Origin: Chitinophagaceae bacterium
GTDB taxonomy: Bacteria; Bacteroidota; Bacteroidia; Chitinophagales; Chitinophagaceae
Assembly: GCA_947481355.1 (NCBI GenBank)
Contig: CANKGM010000142.1
Coordinates: 1-5,741, forward strand
DNA: 5,741 nucleotides
Direction: 5' to 3'
Below are positions 5,360 through 5,741 of the stretch, piece after piece. Every line of letters begins with the position of its first letter. Positions within the stretch are counted from its first letter, which is position 1. The notes under the pieces are model-generated. The model did not search any database and was not told where the DNA came from. It saw nothing but the letters and a program-made list of their open reading frames with translations. The translations under genes were made by a program, and so were the position numbers.

Positions 5360-5741
5360 TCAGAGTCTCTATAATTTGAGCAAATACCTATTTCACATTG
5401 AGTGCATTTGATTTTACTACAATAGGTATTGTATATGTGTAGATAGGACTGTGATTCTTTAGCATTTCGAGGAATAAGACCGATCTTCTTGAATTCTTTT
5501 ATTATTTTATTGGATTCAGGAGGTATATTCATTAACAATGCATTAGCCTGAGTTATATATTCGTTATCACCACTCATTCTACCATAAGCATTTAATACTG
5601 GAACAATCGTATTTATAATTATAGTATAAATAAATACATCTCCAAGTGATTTAAGTTGAGAGATAGCTAAAGAATCAAAAACATAATGATTATTCCAATA
5701 GGGTGAAACCTGAACATTGAAAAAATGCTTTACCGATTTAG
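5338..5741 (-). CDS. DUF2851 family protein, C-terminal 133 residues (partial, runs off right edge)
   Basis: The minus-strand frame is open from the right edge to the TAG at 5338-5340. It is therefore the 3' part of a longer gene, not a 79-residue protein starting at the internal ATG 5575-5577. Recognisable DUF2851 features are VSPYWNNHYVFD near the edge, LKSLGDVFIYTIIINTIVP (paraphrased from the helical stretch) leading into VLNAYGR, then IPPESNKIIKEFKKIGL, a SQSYLHIYNTYC segment, and the closing cysteine cluster CSKIKCTQCEIGIC (spacing C-x4-C-x2-C-x4-C). The family is about 420 residues, found mainly in Bacteroidota, and has no established function that I know of; the cysteines suggest a metal or Fe-S site, which is inference. 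Its last 22 bp overlap the end of the converging osmC-like gene. The family assignment is from memory of conserved C-terminal motifs. Confidence 0.85.
   Translation of the reverse strand, partial: KSVKHFFNVQVSPYWNNHYVFDSLAISQLKSLGDVFIYTIIINTIVPVLNAYGRMSGDNEYITQANALLMNIPPESNKIIKEFKKIGLIPRNAKESQSYLHIYNTYCSKIKCTQCEIGICSNYRDSDYSIIQL

Noticed and set aside
5338..5577. A free-standing 79-residue protein starting at the ATG 5575-5577 on the minus strand
   Set aside because: The frame stays open to the window edge and the upstream residues match DUF2851, so the ATG is an internal methionine.
1..5741. Mobile element, CRISPR array, toxin-antitoxin or defence system
   Set aside because: No transposase, integrase, regular repeats or nuclease-like proteins are present; all genes are housekeeping or metabolic, or unknown envelope/DUF genes in intact frames.

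Overview
The window looks like an ordinary chromosomal stretch from an AT-rich Bacteroidota, probably of the Cytophagales/Sphingobacteriales/Chitinophagales type. The pointers are a DUF2851 protein (a family I know mainly from Bacteroidota), a Bacteroidota-style FHS sugar transporter with extra membrane segments, a secreted beta-rich protein of the kind common in that phylum, and a general lack of Shine-Dalgarno sequences. I see no phage, transposon, CRISPR, tRNA or rRNA signal.

Left part (1-3107): the 5' end of glycogen synthase (glgA, minus strand, cut by the window edge) is divergent from a 540-residue sugar MFS transporter. A ROK-family sugar kinase follows on the plus strand. The 116-bp glgA/transporter gap (316-431) holds a clean 8+8 bp inverted repeat. 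A strong intrinsic terminator sits between transporter and kinase, so the kinase start must be placed after it, at 2127. Together the genes suggest sugar uptake, phosphorylation and storage as glycogen. The sugar itself cannot be read from the sequence; glucose is the simplest guess.

Middle part (3118-4908, minus strand): a secreted, probably outer-membrane-associated protein of unknown function lies 27 bp upstream of lipA (lipoyl synthase). The two are probably co-transcribed. lipA converges on the kinase with only 10 bp between stop codons.

Right part (4946-5741): an OsmC/Ohr-like thiol peroxidase gene on the plus strand is divergent from the secreted protein across a 37-bp gap. It overlaps by 22 bp, tail to tail, with the 3' end of a DUF2851 gene that runs off the right edge.

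No new multi-gene system is apparent. The points most worth a second look are the kinase lacking all three usual zinc-site cysteines, the transporter's extra helices and changed TM1/TM4 polar residues, the inverted repeat, and the terminator inside an apparent gene pair.
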